A stretch of DNA of 16,299 nt from Actinomycetota bacterium. Its GTDB lineage: Bacteria > Actinomycetota > Acidimicrobiia > Acidimicrobiales > Palsa-688. Under the pieces are notes generated by a model that ran no database searches, had not been told where the DNA came from, and was given only the letters and a program-made list of their open reading frames with translations. This document shows positions 1 through 7,663 of the stretch, piece after piece; within the stretch, counting starts at the first letter, position 1, and each line of letters starts with the position of its first letter. The stretch lies in contig JAMDDF010000025.1 of assembly GCA_023489205.1 (NCBI GenBank), positions 1 through 16,299 on the forward strand, written 5' to 3'. The translations under genes were made by a program, and so were the position numbers.

Positions 1-22
1 CCCCACCACGTCCACGCCGGCT

Positions 23-1411
23 ATGGCCCCGCCCCACCTGGGCGAAGACGAAAAAAGTGCCGCTGGGATAGAAAGCGCCGCTGGGATAGAAAGTGCCGCT
101 GGGATAGAAAGCGCCGCTGGGATAGACAGCCCGTTGCCCCTGCACCTTCTGCCCGAGACGGCCGAGGTGGGCCCCGACGGTCACCTCCTGGTCGGCGGCG
201 TCGACGTGGTGGAGCTGGTTGCTCAGGTCGGGACCCCAGTTTTTGTATACGACGAAGAGCACCTCCGCCGTCGTTGCCGCGACGCCAGAGCGGCATTTGG
301 CCCTCGTGTCGCCTATGCGTCCAAGGCGTTCCTCTGTAAAGCGATGGCAGCGCTAGCTCACGAGGAGGGTTGCTGTATAGACGTTTCGACTGGCGGGGAG
401 CTGGCCGTGGCCCTTGCTGCCGGCGTGCCGGGGGAGCGCCTGGTCATGCATGGCAACAACAAGTCCCTAAGCGAGCTAGAAGCGGCGCTTGCGGCGGGCG
501 TCGGGCGGGTCGTAGTCGACTCCTTTGACGAGATCGACCGCTTGGCGGCCCTTGGGCACAAGCGTCCCCATGTGGGGCGCGACCCCAAGGTTTGGTTGCG
601 GGTAACACCGGGGGTGGAGGCCCACACCCATGAGTACGTGATGACGGGCCAGGACGACTCCAAGTTCGGGTTCGGCCTGGCTTCAGGTGCCGCTGCCGAG
701 GCCGTGCGCCGCTTGCGCTCAGCTCGCTCTGGGGTGGATCTTGTCGGCCTCCACTTCCATATCGGTTCCCAGATCTTCGCCTTGGAAAGCTTCGAGCTCG
801 CCTTGGCCATCCTGGCTCCTTTTTTGCAAACCGAGGGCCTCTCTGAGCTGTGCGTCGGAGGGGGCCTCGGGGTCGCGTACGTGGCTGGCGAGCTTGCCCC
901 GTCGATAGCCGAGTGGGCAGAGGCTCTGCAGCGCGTGGCGCTTTCGGCTGGTATCGCTTCACATGTAACGCTGTCGGCCGAGCCTGGCCGTGCCATCGCC
1001 GCCACCGCAGCTATTACTTGCTACACGGTAGGCACGGTGAAGGAGCTCCCAGGGTTGCGCACCTACGTGAGCGTCGACGGGGGCATGAGCGACAACCCGA
1101 GGCCGGTGCTTTACGGCTCGGGTTACGAAGCATTTTTGCCTCGCGAGGTCTTGGCCCCCAGGCCGAGGGTCGTGAGCGTCGTGGGCAAGCACTGCGAGTC
1201 GGGCGACATTGTGGTGCGCGACGCGCACGTGCCGGCCGACCTGGCTGTGGGCGACCTGCTGGCGACGCCGGTCACAGGTGCCTATGGCCACTCGATGGCC
1301 TCCAACTACAACAAGGTCCCCCGTCCGCCCGTGGTGTTCGTAAAAGACGGTGCTTGGAGGACAGTCGTGAGACGTGAGACCTACGAGGACCTCCTGGCAC
1401 TGGACCTCTAG
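23..1411 (+). CDS. lysA: Diaminopimelate decarboxylase (lysine biosynthesis)
   Basis: PLP enzyme that decarboxylates meso-diaminopimelate to L-lysine, the last step of the DAP pathway, in the cytosol. Fold type III (alanine racemase-like) barrel plus C-terminal beta domain. Visible hallmarks: YASK with the PLP Schiff-base Lys at residue 101, HIGSQ, a GGGLG phosphate-binding loop, EPGR, the HCESGD motif giving the active-site Cys and substrate-binding Glu, and the C-terminal GAYG...SNYN segment. At 462 residues it is somewhat longer than typical LysA (about 420-450). The excess is N-terminal: residues 12-35 are four copies of a hexapeptide (SAAGIE) ahead of the conserved part, which begins near residue 40. 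The frame is open to the left window edge, so the start is uncertain: ATG 23 has no clear ribosome site, and TTG 134 or a start further upstream is possible. First gene of a lysA-hom-thrC run; hom follows within 11 bp or, if it starts late, 140 bp. Confidence 0.95.
   Translation: MAPPHLGEDEKSAAGIESAAGIESAAGIESAAGIDSPLPLHLLPETAEVGPDGHLLVGGVDVVELVAQVGTPVFVYDEEHLRRRCRDARAAFGPRVAYASKAFLCKAMAALAHEEGCCIDVSTGGELAVALAAGVPGERLVMHGNNKSLSELEAALAAGVGRVVVDSFDEIDRLAALGHKRPHVGRDPKVWLRVTPGVEAHTHEYVMTGQDDSKFGFGLASGAAAEAVRRLRSARSGVDLVGLHFHIGSQIFALESFELALAILAPFLQTEGLSELCVGGGLGVAYVAGELAPSIAEWAEALQRVALSAGIASHVTLSAEPGRAIAATAAITCYTVGTVKELPGLRTYVSVDGGMSDNPRPVLYGSGYEAFLPREVLAPRPRVVSVVGKHCESGDIVVRDAHVPADLAVGDLLATPVTGAYGHSMASNYNKVPRPPVVFVKDGAWRTVVRRETYEDLLALDL
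54..125 (+). repeat. 18-bp tandem repeat x4 (36-bp unit x2) inside lysA
   Basis: Four contiguous copies of an 18-bp unit (AAAGNGCCGCTGGGATAG, N = T or C). Copies 1 and 3 carry T and copies 2 and 4 carry C, so the array is also a perfect 36-bp duplication (54-89 = 90-125). The unit is a multiple of three and encodes a repeated Ser-Ala-Ala-Gly-Ile-Glu; the last copy ends in Asp because the next base differs. It lies before the conserved enzyme domain, so copy-number change would keep the frame and probably be tolerated. There are no spacers, so it is not a CRISPR. Confidence 0.95.
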
Positions 1412-1422
1412 CCGGCCGACCG

Positions 1423-2931
1423 TTGCTAGCTGCCCAACCAACGCGGCAGACATCGAGCCGCCGGCTCGTTGGCAACCTGCCTCGCTCGCTCGGTAGCCTG
1501 CCACCCATCGAATACACGAGCGAGACGAGGGGAGCACCCACGCGGCCGACGGTGCGCGTGGGCTTGCTCGGCTGTGGCAACGTGGGGGCTGCGCTGGCGC
1601 GACTGTTGCTCTCCGACGCCGAGCGCATTGCAGAGCGAACCGGTCTGCAGCTTGAGCTGGCCCGGGTGGCTGTGCGCTCGGTGGCCAAAGAACGAGACGT
1701 CCCAGGCCTTGCGCCTTTGCTCACCACCGACCCCGCAGAGGTGGTAGACGACCCCCGTGTAGAGGTCGTGGTGGAGGTGATGGGCGGGATATCGCCCGCA
1801 CGGGATCTCCTGCTAAGAGCACTTCGACAGGGCAAGCCGGTGGTAAGTGCAAACAAGGAGCTGCTTGCCAACCACGGCGACGAGCTTTGGCAGGCGGCCG
1901 GCAAAGCCGGTGTCGACTTGCTTTTCGAGGCTTCGGTGGCTGGTGGCATCCCGCTCATTAGGGCGCTTCGGGAGTCTTTGGCGGGTGAGCGCATACAGCG
2001 GGTGACGGGCATCGTCAACGGCACGACGAACTACATCCTCACTCGCATGGACAGCTCGGGGGTGAGCTACCGAGAGGCGCTTGCTGAGGCGCAGGGCCTC
2101 GGATATGCCGAGCGCGACCCGACCGCGGACGTAGAGGGCTACGACGCTGCCGCCAAGGCTGCCATACTGGCCAACGTCAGCTTCGGGGCGAAGGTCGTCG
2201 CCGGCGACGTCTACCGGGAAGGCATATCAGCCATCACCGCGCGTGACATCGCAGTGGCTGCGCGCCTCGGCTTCTCCATAAAGCTGCTCGCTGTCGTCGA
2301 GGCCTGGGCTGACGGCTCCTTAGGTGTGCGAGTCCACCCAGCGATGGTCCCAAGGTCACACCCCCTCGCCTCGGTGGGCGACTCTTTTAATGCGGTGTTC
2401 GTAGAAGGAGACGCGGTTGGCCAGCTGATGCTGCTCGGAAGGGGTGCTGGAGGGCCGCCGACGGCTAGTGCGGTCCTCGGCGACCTGGTTGACGCTGCGC
2501 ACAACCTGGCGGTGAGGGGTGCCCCTCGTAAGCTCGAGCTGCACGAGGTTGCCGTGCGGCCGATCGACGACCTGCGCTGCGCGTACTACCTTTCGCTGCT
2601 GGTCGCAGACCGTCCGGGGGTGCTGGCCTCCATAGCAGGAGTGCTCGGGGACCACCGGGTGTCCGTGCGCTCGATGGAGCAAGAGGCCCCTGAACCTGAG
2701 GCCTCTCAACCTGAGGCCCATAAACTTGAGGCCCATAAACTTGAGGCCCATAAACTTGAGGCTTGGCGCAACGAGGAGCACGAGGGTCGGCCCGGTGAAG
2801 GACCACAAGCCCACCTAGTGTTCGTCACCCACCCCGCCTACGAGCGTGACATGCAGGCATGTCTGCACGAGCTGCGCCAGCTGGACGCCGTTAGGCAGCT
2901 CGGCAACCTGATCAGGGTGGCCGGGAGGTGA
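1423..2931 (+). CDS. hom: Homoserine dehydrogenase with C-terminal ACT domain
   Basis: NAD(P)H-dependent reduction of aspartate-semialdehyde to homoserine, the branch point to threonine and methionine. In order: a nucleotide-binding fold starting at [11 protein letters not shown] (GxGxxG at residues 50-55), the [10 protein letters not shown] segment, the catalytic domain with [10 protein letters not shown] and NGTTNYI, the signature [14 protein letters not shown] (residues 232-245, catalytic Lys245), and a C-terminal ACT domain (about 388-502) expected to mediate threonine feedback. The ACT domain is interrupted at residues 422-446 by a 5-residue repeat array. The start is uncertain. TTG 1423 gives about 43 non-conserved N-terminal residues and lacks a good ribosome site; GTG 1552 would begin directly at MRVGLLGCG, the usual family start, but the nearest purine-rich site (AGGGGAG, 1527-1533) is about 18 nt away. 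The stop overlaps the thrC start by 4 bp, implying translational coupling. Confidence 0.93.
   Translation: MLAAQPTRQTSSRRLVGNLPRSLGSLPPIEYTSETRGAPTRPTVRVGLLGCGNVGAALARLLLSDAERIAERTGLQLELARVAVRSVAKERDVPGLAPLLTTDPAEVVDDPRVEVVVEVMGGISPARDLLLRALRQGKPVVSANKELLANHGDELWQAAGKAGVDLLFEASVAGGIPLIRALRESLAGERIQRVTGIVNGTTNYILTRMDSSGVSYREALAEAQGLGYAERDPTADVEGYDAAAKAAILANVSFGAKVVAGDVYREGISAITARDIAVAARLGFSIKLLAVVEAWADGSLGVRVHPAMVPRSHPLASVGDSFNAVFVEGDAVGQLMLLGRGAGGPPTASAVLGDLVDAAHNLAVRGAPRKLELHEVAVRPIDDLRCAYYLSLLVADRPGVLASIAGVLGDHRVSVRSMEQEAPEPEASQPEAHKLEAHKLEAHKLEAWRNEEHEGRPGEGPQAHLVFVTHPAYERDMQACLHELRQLDAVRQLGNLIRVAGR
2686..2760 (+). repeat. 15-bp tandem repeat x5 (last three identical) inside the hom ACT domain
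   Basis: Five consecutive 15-bp units: two diverged (GCCCCTGAACCTGAG, GCCTCTCAACCTGAG) followed by three identical copies of GCCCATAAACTTGAG at 2716-2760. In frame they encode [10 protein letters not shown] and AHKLE x3. The array sits after ACT beta-strand 2 (...SVRSMEQE) and before strand 3 (AHLVFVTH...), so it expands a surface loop and leaves the ACT core intact. The gradient from diverged to identical copies suggests recent expansion at the 3' side. The AHKLE part is likely helical and charged. Confidence 0.95.
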
Positions 2932-4013
2932 ACGCTGGCGGCCCGGCCGGGTGGCGCCCCGCCACAGGGCGCCAGCGGGCATGGCGAGGCGTCATAGAGG
3001 AGTACCGCCAGTACCTCCCGGTGAGCGACGCGACAACGGTGGTCACCCTCGCCGAAGGCAACACCCCGCTCCTGGCCGCCCCACGGCTCTCCGAGCGCGT
3101 CGGTGCCCGGGTGTGGCTGAAGGTCGAGGGTGCCAACCCGACGGGCTCGTTCAAAGACAGGGGTATGACCGTCGCGATTTCCAAGGCCCTCGAGGAAGGG
3201 GCCAAAGCCGTCGTTTGTGGTTCGACGGGCAACACCTCAGCTTCTGCCGCTGCCTATGCAGCGCGCGCAGGCTTGGCGTGCGTGGTGCTCATCCCCGACG
3301 GTTACATTGCTCTAGGCAAGCTAGCCCAAGCCTTGGTACACGGAGCGAAGGTCGTCCAGGTAAGGGGAAATTTCGACCGCGCCCTAGAGCTTGTGCGGGA
3401 GCTGGCCGAGGTAGAGGCGGTCACGGTAGTGAACTCCATAAACCCGTACCGCATCGAGGGACAAAAAACAGGCGCGTTCGAAATAGTCGACGTGCTTGGT
3501 GACGCGCCTGACGTGCAGTGCATGCCGGTCGGCAACGCCGGCAACATCACTGCGTACTGGAAGGGTTACCGCGAGTACCAAGACGCTGGCAAGCTCACCC
3601 GCCTACCGAAAATGCTGGGTTTTCAGGCGGCGGGTGCCGCGCCCATAGTACTGGGCCACCCCGTCGAAAAACCAGACACCATCGCCACGGCGATCCGAAT
3701 TGGCAAACCTGCTTCCTGGTACGGCGCTAGCGCTGCCGCGGCTGAATCGGGGGGGGCTATCGCCGCCGTGAGCGACGAGGAGATCCTTGACGCCTACCGG
3801 TTCCTTGCTCGCGAGGAATCGGTCTTTTGTGAGCCTGCCTCTGCTGCAGCAGTGGCTGGCCTGTTGCGCGCAGGGGTAAGCGAAGGCTCGCAGGTCGTGT
3901 GCGTACTGACAGGCCATGGCCTAAAGGACCCAGATGTCGCGATAGGCCAGGTAGCTGTGCCCCGAGCGGTCGACGCCGACTTGGTAGCCGTGCGGGAGGA
4001 GCTTGGCTTGTAG
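2928..4013 (+). CDS. thrC: Threonine synthase
   Basis: PLP-dependent (fold type II) enzyme converting O-phospho-L-homoserine to L-threonine. Length is 361 aa, the size of the short actinobacterial and Bacillus-type class. Seen: GNTPLL near the N terminus, the PLP lysine in TGSFKDRG (Lys76), the substrate/PLP segment [15 protein letters not shown], a PVGNAGNI glycine-rich phosphate loop, and a C-terminal [10 protein letters not shown]. The GTG start at 2928 overlaps the hom stop (GTGA). The purine run GGGAGG (2923-2928) runs into the start codon, so initiation probably depends on coupling to hom rather than a spaced Shine-Dalgarno. Its substrate requires homoserine kinase, but no thrB follows, unlike the usual hom-thrC-thrB order. 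The next gene, rho, starts 254 bp downstream. Confidence 0.95.
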   Translation: MNAGGPAGWRPATGRQRAWRGVIEEYRQYLPVSDATTVVTLAEGNTPLLAAPRLSERVGARVWLKVEGANPTGSFKDRGMTVAISKALEEGAKAVVCGSTGNTSASAAAYAARAGLACVVLIPDGYIALGKLAQALVHGAKVVQVRGNFDRALELVRELAEVEAVTVVNSINPYRIEGQKTGAFEIVDVLGDAPDVQCMPVGNAGNITAYWKGYREYQDAGKLTRLPKMLGFQAAGAAPIVLGHPVEKPDTIATAIRIGKPASWYGASAAAAESGGAIAAVSDEEILDAYRFLAREESVFCEPASAAAVAGLLRAGVSEGSQVVCVLTGHGLKDPDVAIGQVAVPRAVDADLVAVREELGL

Positions 4014-4017
4014 CTGT

Positions 4018-4033
4018 TCGGGAGCCCTCCCGA
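4018..4033 (+). terminator. Short hairpin just after thrC
   Basis: TCGGGA-GCCC-TCCCGA: a perfect 6-bp stem with a 4-nt loop starting 5 bases after the thrC stop. No T-run follows, so it is not a canonical intrinsic terminator. It could mark the 3' end of the amino-acid operon together with the next hairpin. Confidence 0.35.
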
Positions 4034-4043
4034 GCCCGAGTGC

Positions 4044-4068
4044 CGCCCTTCCTGGCGCGAGAAGGGCG
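4044..4068 (+). terminator. 8-bp hairpin between thrC and rho
   Basis: CGCCCTTC (4044-4051) and GAAGGGCG (4061-4068) form a perfect 8-bp stem with a 9-nt loop. There is no T-run afterwards. This is the second of two hairpins in tandem after thrC. Terminator or transcript-end protection is the likeliest role; an operator is possible. Confidence 0.35.
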
Positions 4069-4267
4069 CGAGCTGTATGATGGTGTACGCCAGCTCGCGT
4101 TAGGCGGGCGGGCAGCTCATCCGGAGCGGGATCTCCCGGGCGTCACAAACTGGTCTAAACCCGTAGCCGAAACCCGGGCTAGGCCCGAACGGGGGTGTCC
4201 CAGGTGAAAACTGTCTCCGGTCGTGTTGTCCTTTGTTAGACCACTCGCACACCTTCAGAGGTATTAA

Positions 4268-6211
4268 ATGAGTGACTTGCAGCTCGAGCGCTCCGTCCTA
4301 GAGGGAAAGGAGCGGGAGGAGCTTTTCGCAATTGCCCAAGCTCTCGGTTCTTCCCCCCCGGCGCGCACCAAGAAGGCGGACCTCGTCTCGCACATACTCC
4401 AAGCCACGGGCGTGGAGGAGGCTGTAGCGCCTGACAAGGCCGCGACCAGCGAGAAGACGCGTAAGCCTCGTGCCCGGCGCACTAGCTCCAAGGGTGCTGG
4501 CGCCGATGCGCCCGAGCAGCTGGCCTTGGACGCAGTAGAGGGCGAAGAGGACCAGGGCGCTCCTGCGCTTCCCGTGGCGCCGACGGCGGCTGCCCCGAGC
4601 CGGCTGGGCGTGCAAGGTGGTAGCGCCGGCGAGCCAGGACCTGAGCGGGCCAGCGAGGACCTCAGCCCAAGCTTCGAGGGTGAGCCAAGTGCTAACGGTC
4701 ACAGCCAGCCCGGTACCAACGGTCGTGGTGAGCGCTCCAACGGCTCCACTCAAGTGGTACAAGAGGGCCTCGCGGCCAGCGGTACGCCTGCTGAGCGCCC
4801 CAATGGGCGGGCAAATGGGCGCTCGGGTGATGAGGCGCCTGCCCGACCTGCGCAGGCGCAGGTTGCGGACGGCTTGGCTAGCGACGGTCAAGTCGGCTAT
4901 GCCCCTCAGCCCTACCAGCGAAGTGACTACAACCGAGGCCGTGCCGACAGCGAAGCTGGTGTAGGCAACAGCCGGAGGCGTAGGAGGCGCAACCGGGACA
5001 AGCCTTCACGAGGTGAGGTACGCGGGCCTGAGCGCGACTTGGTGGCGCAGCCCGAGGTGCCCTACTCGGGCGAGCTGGTGGCGTGCTCGGGGTTGCTCGA
5101 CCTGCGCGAAGAGGGGTACGGGTTTTTGCGGACGAGCGGGTACTTGGCCAGCTCCTCCGATATTTATGTGTCGATCACCCAGGTGCGCAGGTTTGGGCTG
5201 CGAAAAGGCGATTTGGTCGAGGGTGCCTACCGGCCCGCAGCGAGCAACGAGAAGTACCCGGCACTGGTGAGGGTGGACTCTGTGTGCGGGCTATCGCCAG
5301 ACGAGGCCAGGAACCGTCCCAAGTTCGAGAGCCTCACACCCCTTTTCCCCGATGAGAAGCTCAGCCTGGAGGTACCTGGGGACCCCGCAAACGTGACGGC
5401 CAGGATCGTGGACCTGATCTCACCGATCGGCAAGGGCCAGCGGGGCTTGATCGTCTCGCCCCCAAAGGCTGGCAAGACGACTGTGCTCAAGCAGATAGCC
5501 CACTCGATCGAGGCCAACAACCCAGAGGTCTACTTGATGGTGCTGCTCGTGGACGAGCGCCCCGAAGAGGTCACCGACATGCGCCGCTCGGTAAAGGGGG
5601 AAGTTGTCGCCTCGACCTTTGACCGCCCTTCTGATGAGCACACCCAGGTGGCGGAGCTGGCTATCGAGCGGGCCAAGCGGATGGTCGAGCTCGGCCGCGA
5701 CGTCGTCATCGTGCTAGATGGCATCACCAGGCTCGCGAGGGCCTACAACCTTGCCCAGCCAGCGACGGGGCGCATCATGTCCGGTGGCATCGACACCGGG
5801 GCCTTGTACCCTCCCAAGAAGTTCTTCGGTAGCGCCCGCAACATCGAAGAAGGGGGCTCTCTCACGATCCTGGCGACAGCTCTCGTGGAGACGGGGAGCC
5901 GCATGGACGAGGTGATCTTCGAAGAGTTCAAGGGCACTGGCAACATGGAGCTGCGCTTGGACCGCAAGCTCGCTGAGCGGCGTGTCTACCCCGCCCTAGA
6001 CGTCAATGCTTCTTCCACGCGCCATGAAGAGCTGCTCTTCGACCGGGGCCAGCTCCAGCAGGTCTGGAAGCTGCGCCGTGTGCTAAATGCCCTGGGGGCC
6101 GATGGCAACCCTGGTGCCGGCCTTGAGCTGCTCGTAGACAAGATCCGTACCACGAGGAGCAACGAGCAGTTCTTGGCCGACATAGCTAAGCAGCCGGCCC
6201 CCGCCATTTAG
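4268..6211 (+). CDS. rho: Transcription termination factor Rho
   Basis: Hexameric RNA-dependent ATPase/helicase that releases RNA polymerase at Rho-dependent terminators. The 647 aa divide into a Rho-N helical domain (about 1-48), a long low-complexity insert rich in Gly, Ala, Pro, Asn and Arg (about 50-265, with an RRRRRR run at 236-241), a cold-shock-like primary RNA-binding domain (about 266-342; GYGFLR, DIYVS), and a RecA-type ATPase core. Core motifs: Walker [10 protein letters not shown] (397-405), Walker B VVIVLD (479-484), Q-loop GRIMSGGID (501-509), and R-loop in [14 protein letters not shown] with the arginine finger downstream. E. coli Rho is 419 aa; the extra length is the insert, a feature known from Actinobacteria such as Micrococcus and Mycobacterium. 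ATG 4268 has a weak AGAGG six bases upstream. Confidence 0.98.
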   Translation: MSDLQLERSVLEGKEREELFAIAQALGSSPPARTKKADLVSHILQATGVEEAVAPDKAATSEKTRKPRARRTSSKGAGADAPEQLALDAVEGEEDQGAPALPVAPTAAAPSRLGVQGGSAGEPGPERASEDLSPSFEGEPSANGHSQPGTNGRGERSNGSTQVVQEGLAASGTPAERPNGRANGRSGDEAPARPAQAQVADGLASDGQVGYAPQPYQRSDYNRGRADSEAGVGNSRRRRRRNRDKPSRGEVRGPERDLVAQPEVPYSGELVACSGLLDLREEGYGFLRTSGYLASSSDIYVSITQVRRFGLRKGDLVEGAYRPAASNEKYPALVRVDSVCGLSPDEARNRPKFESLTPLFPDEKLSLEVPGDPANVTARIVDLISPIGKGQRGLIVSPPKAGKTTVLKQIAHSIEANNPEVYLMVLLVDERPEEVTDMRRSVKGEVVASTFDRPSDEHTQVAELAIERAKRMVELGRDVVIVLDGITRLARAYNLAQPATGRIMSGGIDTGALYPPKKFFGSARNIEEGGSLTILATALVETGSRMDEVIFEEFKGTGNMELRLDRKLAERRVYPALDVNASSTRHEELLFDRGQLQQVWKLRRVLNALGADGNPGAGLELLVDKIRTTRSNEQFLADIAKQPAPAI

Positions 6212-6240
6212 CCCGTCGTGGACGTACCCTAGGAGTCACC

Positions 6241-6462
6241 ATGAAAGTTGATACCCACCCCGAGTACGTAGAGGCAAAGGTCGTTTGCTCCTGTGGCAAC
6301 ACCTTTGTCACGCGTTCCACCAAGCCGAGCCTCCACACCGAGCTTTGCAACGAGTGCCACCCGTTTTTCACGGGCAAACAGAAGCTTGTTGACACAGGGG
6401 GCAGGGTCGAGCGTTTCGAGCGGCGCTACGGACGGCGCAGCGCGAGGGCTGGGGCCAAGTAG
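6241..6462 (+). CDS. rpmE: 50S ribosomal protein L31, zinc-binding (C+) form
   Basis: Small basic protein of the large ribosomal subunit that contributes to an intersubunit bridge. The 73 aa match the family. The four Zn-ligand cysteines are present at positions 16, 18, 36 and 39 (CSCGN ... CNECH), so this is the zinc-containing C+ paralogue; Zur-repressed C- forms lack these Cys. HPFFTGKQK and the C-terminal VERFERRYG are typical. AGGAG at 6231-6235 lies five bases before the ATG, one of the better ribosome sites in the window. It lies 29 bp after rho, so it probably shares the rho transcript. The order rho-rpmE-prfA is conserved in Actinobacteria. Confidence 0.97.
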   Translation: MKVDTHPEYVEAKVVCSCGNTFVTRSTKPSLHTELCNECHPFFTGKQKLVDTGGRVERFERRYGRRSARAGAK

Positions 6463-6476
6463 GGCGCTGGTCGAGA

Positions 6477-6490
6477 GCGTGGCCCCACGC
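6477..6490 (+). terminator. Weak hairpin after rpmE
   Basis: GCGTG-GCCC-CACGC, a 5-bp stem with a 4-nt loop 14 bases after the rpmE stop, followed by C/A-rich sequence and no T-run. At most a weak transcript-end or pause element in the 133-bp gap between rpmE and prfA. I found no convincing promoter in that gap. Confidence 0.2.
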
Positions 6491-6595
6491 CCAAGCCCCG
6501 GCACGGTAGCCCCCAGCACTGTGGCAAAGGTTGCTCAGAGGCGCGAAACCATATCCAATTAAGCCCGGTCCAGGAAAGCATATCCCCCTAAGCAA

Positions 6596-7663
6596 GTGCT
6601 AGAACGCCTGTCAGAGCTGGCACGCGAGTACGACCACGTCGTGGCCCAGCTCTCGGACCCCTCGGTCATCGCGGACCCACGCCGGTTGCGCGAGGTGGCC
6701 AAGCGTCACCACGAGCTGGAGCCTGTGGCACAGGCGTACCGCTCTTACCAAGGCACCGAAGCCGACCTCGCTACGGCTCGCGAGATGCTCGCCGGCGCGC
6801 AAGGAGAGGACCGAGAGCTGCTTGTCGAGGAGGTCGAAGCGGCCGAGCACCGCTTGAAAGAGCTAGACCAGCAGGTGCGCGTCCTGCTGTTGCCCCGCGA
6901 CCCCAATGACGGGCGCAACGTGATCGTCGAGATCCGAGGGGCGGAGGGGGGCGAGGAGGCCAACCTCTTCGCACGGGACTTGTACGAGATGTACATGCGC
7001 TATGCCGAGCGTTCGGGCCTGAAGGCAGAGGTGCTCTCGGCAGACCCATCCCCGATGGGTGGGTTCAACGAGGTCACGCTGCTCGTGAAGGGGCCCGACG
7101 CTTGGGCGCGCTTCAAGCACGAAGGCGGTCCCCACAGGGTCCAGCGCGTGCCGGTCACCGAGTCCCAAGGACGGGTCCACACCTCTTCGGCCACTGTCAC
7201 CGTGCTCCCCGAGGCCGAAGAGCTCGAAGTCCAGATCGACGAAAAGGACTTGCGCATCGACGTCTACCGCTCAACGGGGCCGGGGGGCCAGTCGGTCAAC
7301 ACTACGGACTCCGCGGTCAGGGTCACGCACCTGCCGAGCGGGATAGTCGTCTCCATGCAGGACGAAAAGAGCCAGATCCAAAACCGTGCCAAGGCGATGC
7401 AGGTCCTGAGGGCTAGGTTGCTGCGAGCTGAGCAGGACCGTCAGGCCGCTGAGATGTCCAAGGCCCGCCGGAGCCAGGTAGGCGGTGGTGGCAGGTCCGA
7501 GAAGGTACGGACTTACAACTACAAGGAAAACCGGGTCACTGACCACAGGATCGGGCTCACGCTTTACAAGCTCGACAATGTGATGATGGGCGACCTCGAC
7601 GAGATAGTCGATGCCCTCCTGGCTGACGAGAGGGCTCGCCAGCTGGCTGCAGCGGGGCAGTGA
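6596..7663 (+). CDS. prfA: Peptide chain release factor 1 (RF1)
   Basis: Class I release factor recognising UAA and UAG and triggering peptidyl-tRNA hydrolysis. The 355 aa compare with about 360 in E. coli. Seen: an N-terminal helical domain (1-100), the EIRGAEGGEEANLFA segment (112-126), the RF1 codon-recognition tripeptide region PVT in RVPVTESQGRVHTS (P186-T188; PAT in E. coli, SPF would mark RF2), and the catalytic GGQ (230-232) in STGPGGQSVN, followed by VRVTHLPSGIVV. RF1-type PxT rather than SPF decides the assignment. The GTG start lacks a well-spaced ribosome site; AGGAAAG at 6572-6578 is about 17 nt upstream. The stop overlaps the prmC start by 4 bp, coupling RF1 to the enzyme that methylates its GGQ glutamine. 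Confidence 0.97.
   Translation: MLERLSELAREYDHVVAQLSDPSVIADPRRLREVAKRHHELEPVAQAYRSYQGTEADLATAREMLAGAQGEDRELLVEEVEAAEHRLKELDQQVRVLLLPRDPNDGRNVIVEIRGAEGGEEANLFARDLYEMYMRYAERSGLKAEVLSADPSPMGGFNEVTLLVKGPDAWARFKHEGGPHRVQRVPVTESQGRVHTSSATVTVLPEAEELEVQIDEKDLRIDVYRSTGPGGQSVNTTDSAVRVTHLPSGIVVSMQDEKSQIQNRAKAMQVLRARLLRAEQDRQAAEMSKARRSQVGGGGRSEKVRTYNYKENRVTDHRIGLTLYKLDNVMMGDLDEIVDALLADERARQLAAAGQ

Larger units (their letters stand above)
4014..4267 (+). other. Intergenic region thrC-rho (rho leader)
   Basis: 254 bp without a convincing coding region; thrB sits here in related gene clusters. It begins with two inverted repeats (4018-4033 and 4044-4068) that may end the lysA-hom-thrC transcript. A TATGAT at 4076-4081 could be a -10 element, but no good -35 lies 16-18 bp upstream, so a rho promoter is only tentative. 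The part next to rho (4205-4267) is less GC-rich and ends in a weak AGAGG (4257-4261) six bases before the ATG. A long leader fits the known autoregulation of rho in other bacteria, but I see no direct proof of it here. Confidence 0.5.

Noticed and set aside
54..125. CRISPR-like repeats
   Set aside because: Units are directly adjacent with no spacers and keep the reading frame; a coding tandem repeat explains them.
358..1005. 215-aa minus-strand open frame opposite lysA
   Set aside because: Ser/Arg/Pro-rich composition typical of antisense frames in high-GC genes, no recognisable domain, fully covered by LysA.
1272..2024. 250-aa minus-strand open frame across the lysA-hom junction
   Set aside because: Low-complexity Ser/Arg/Pro composition and overlap with conserved LysA and Hom coding sequence; no ribosome site or context.
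2951..3502. 183-aa + strand frame inside thrC
   Set aside because: Arg/Gly/Pro-rich out-of-frame shadow fully inside a conserved gene.
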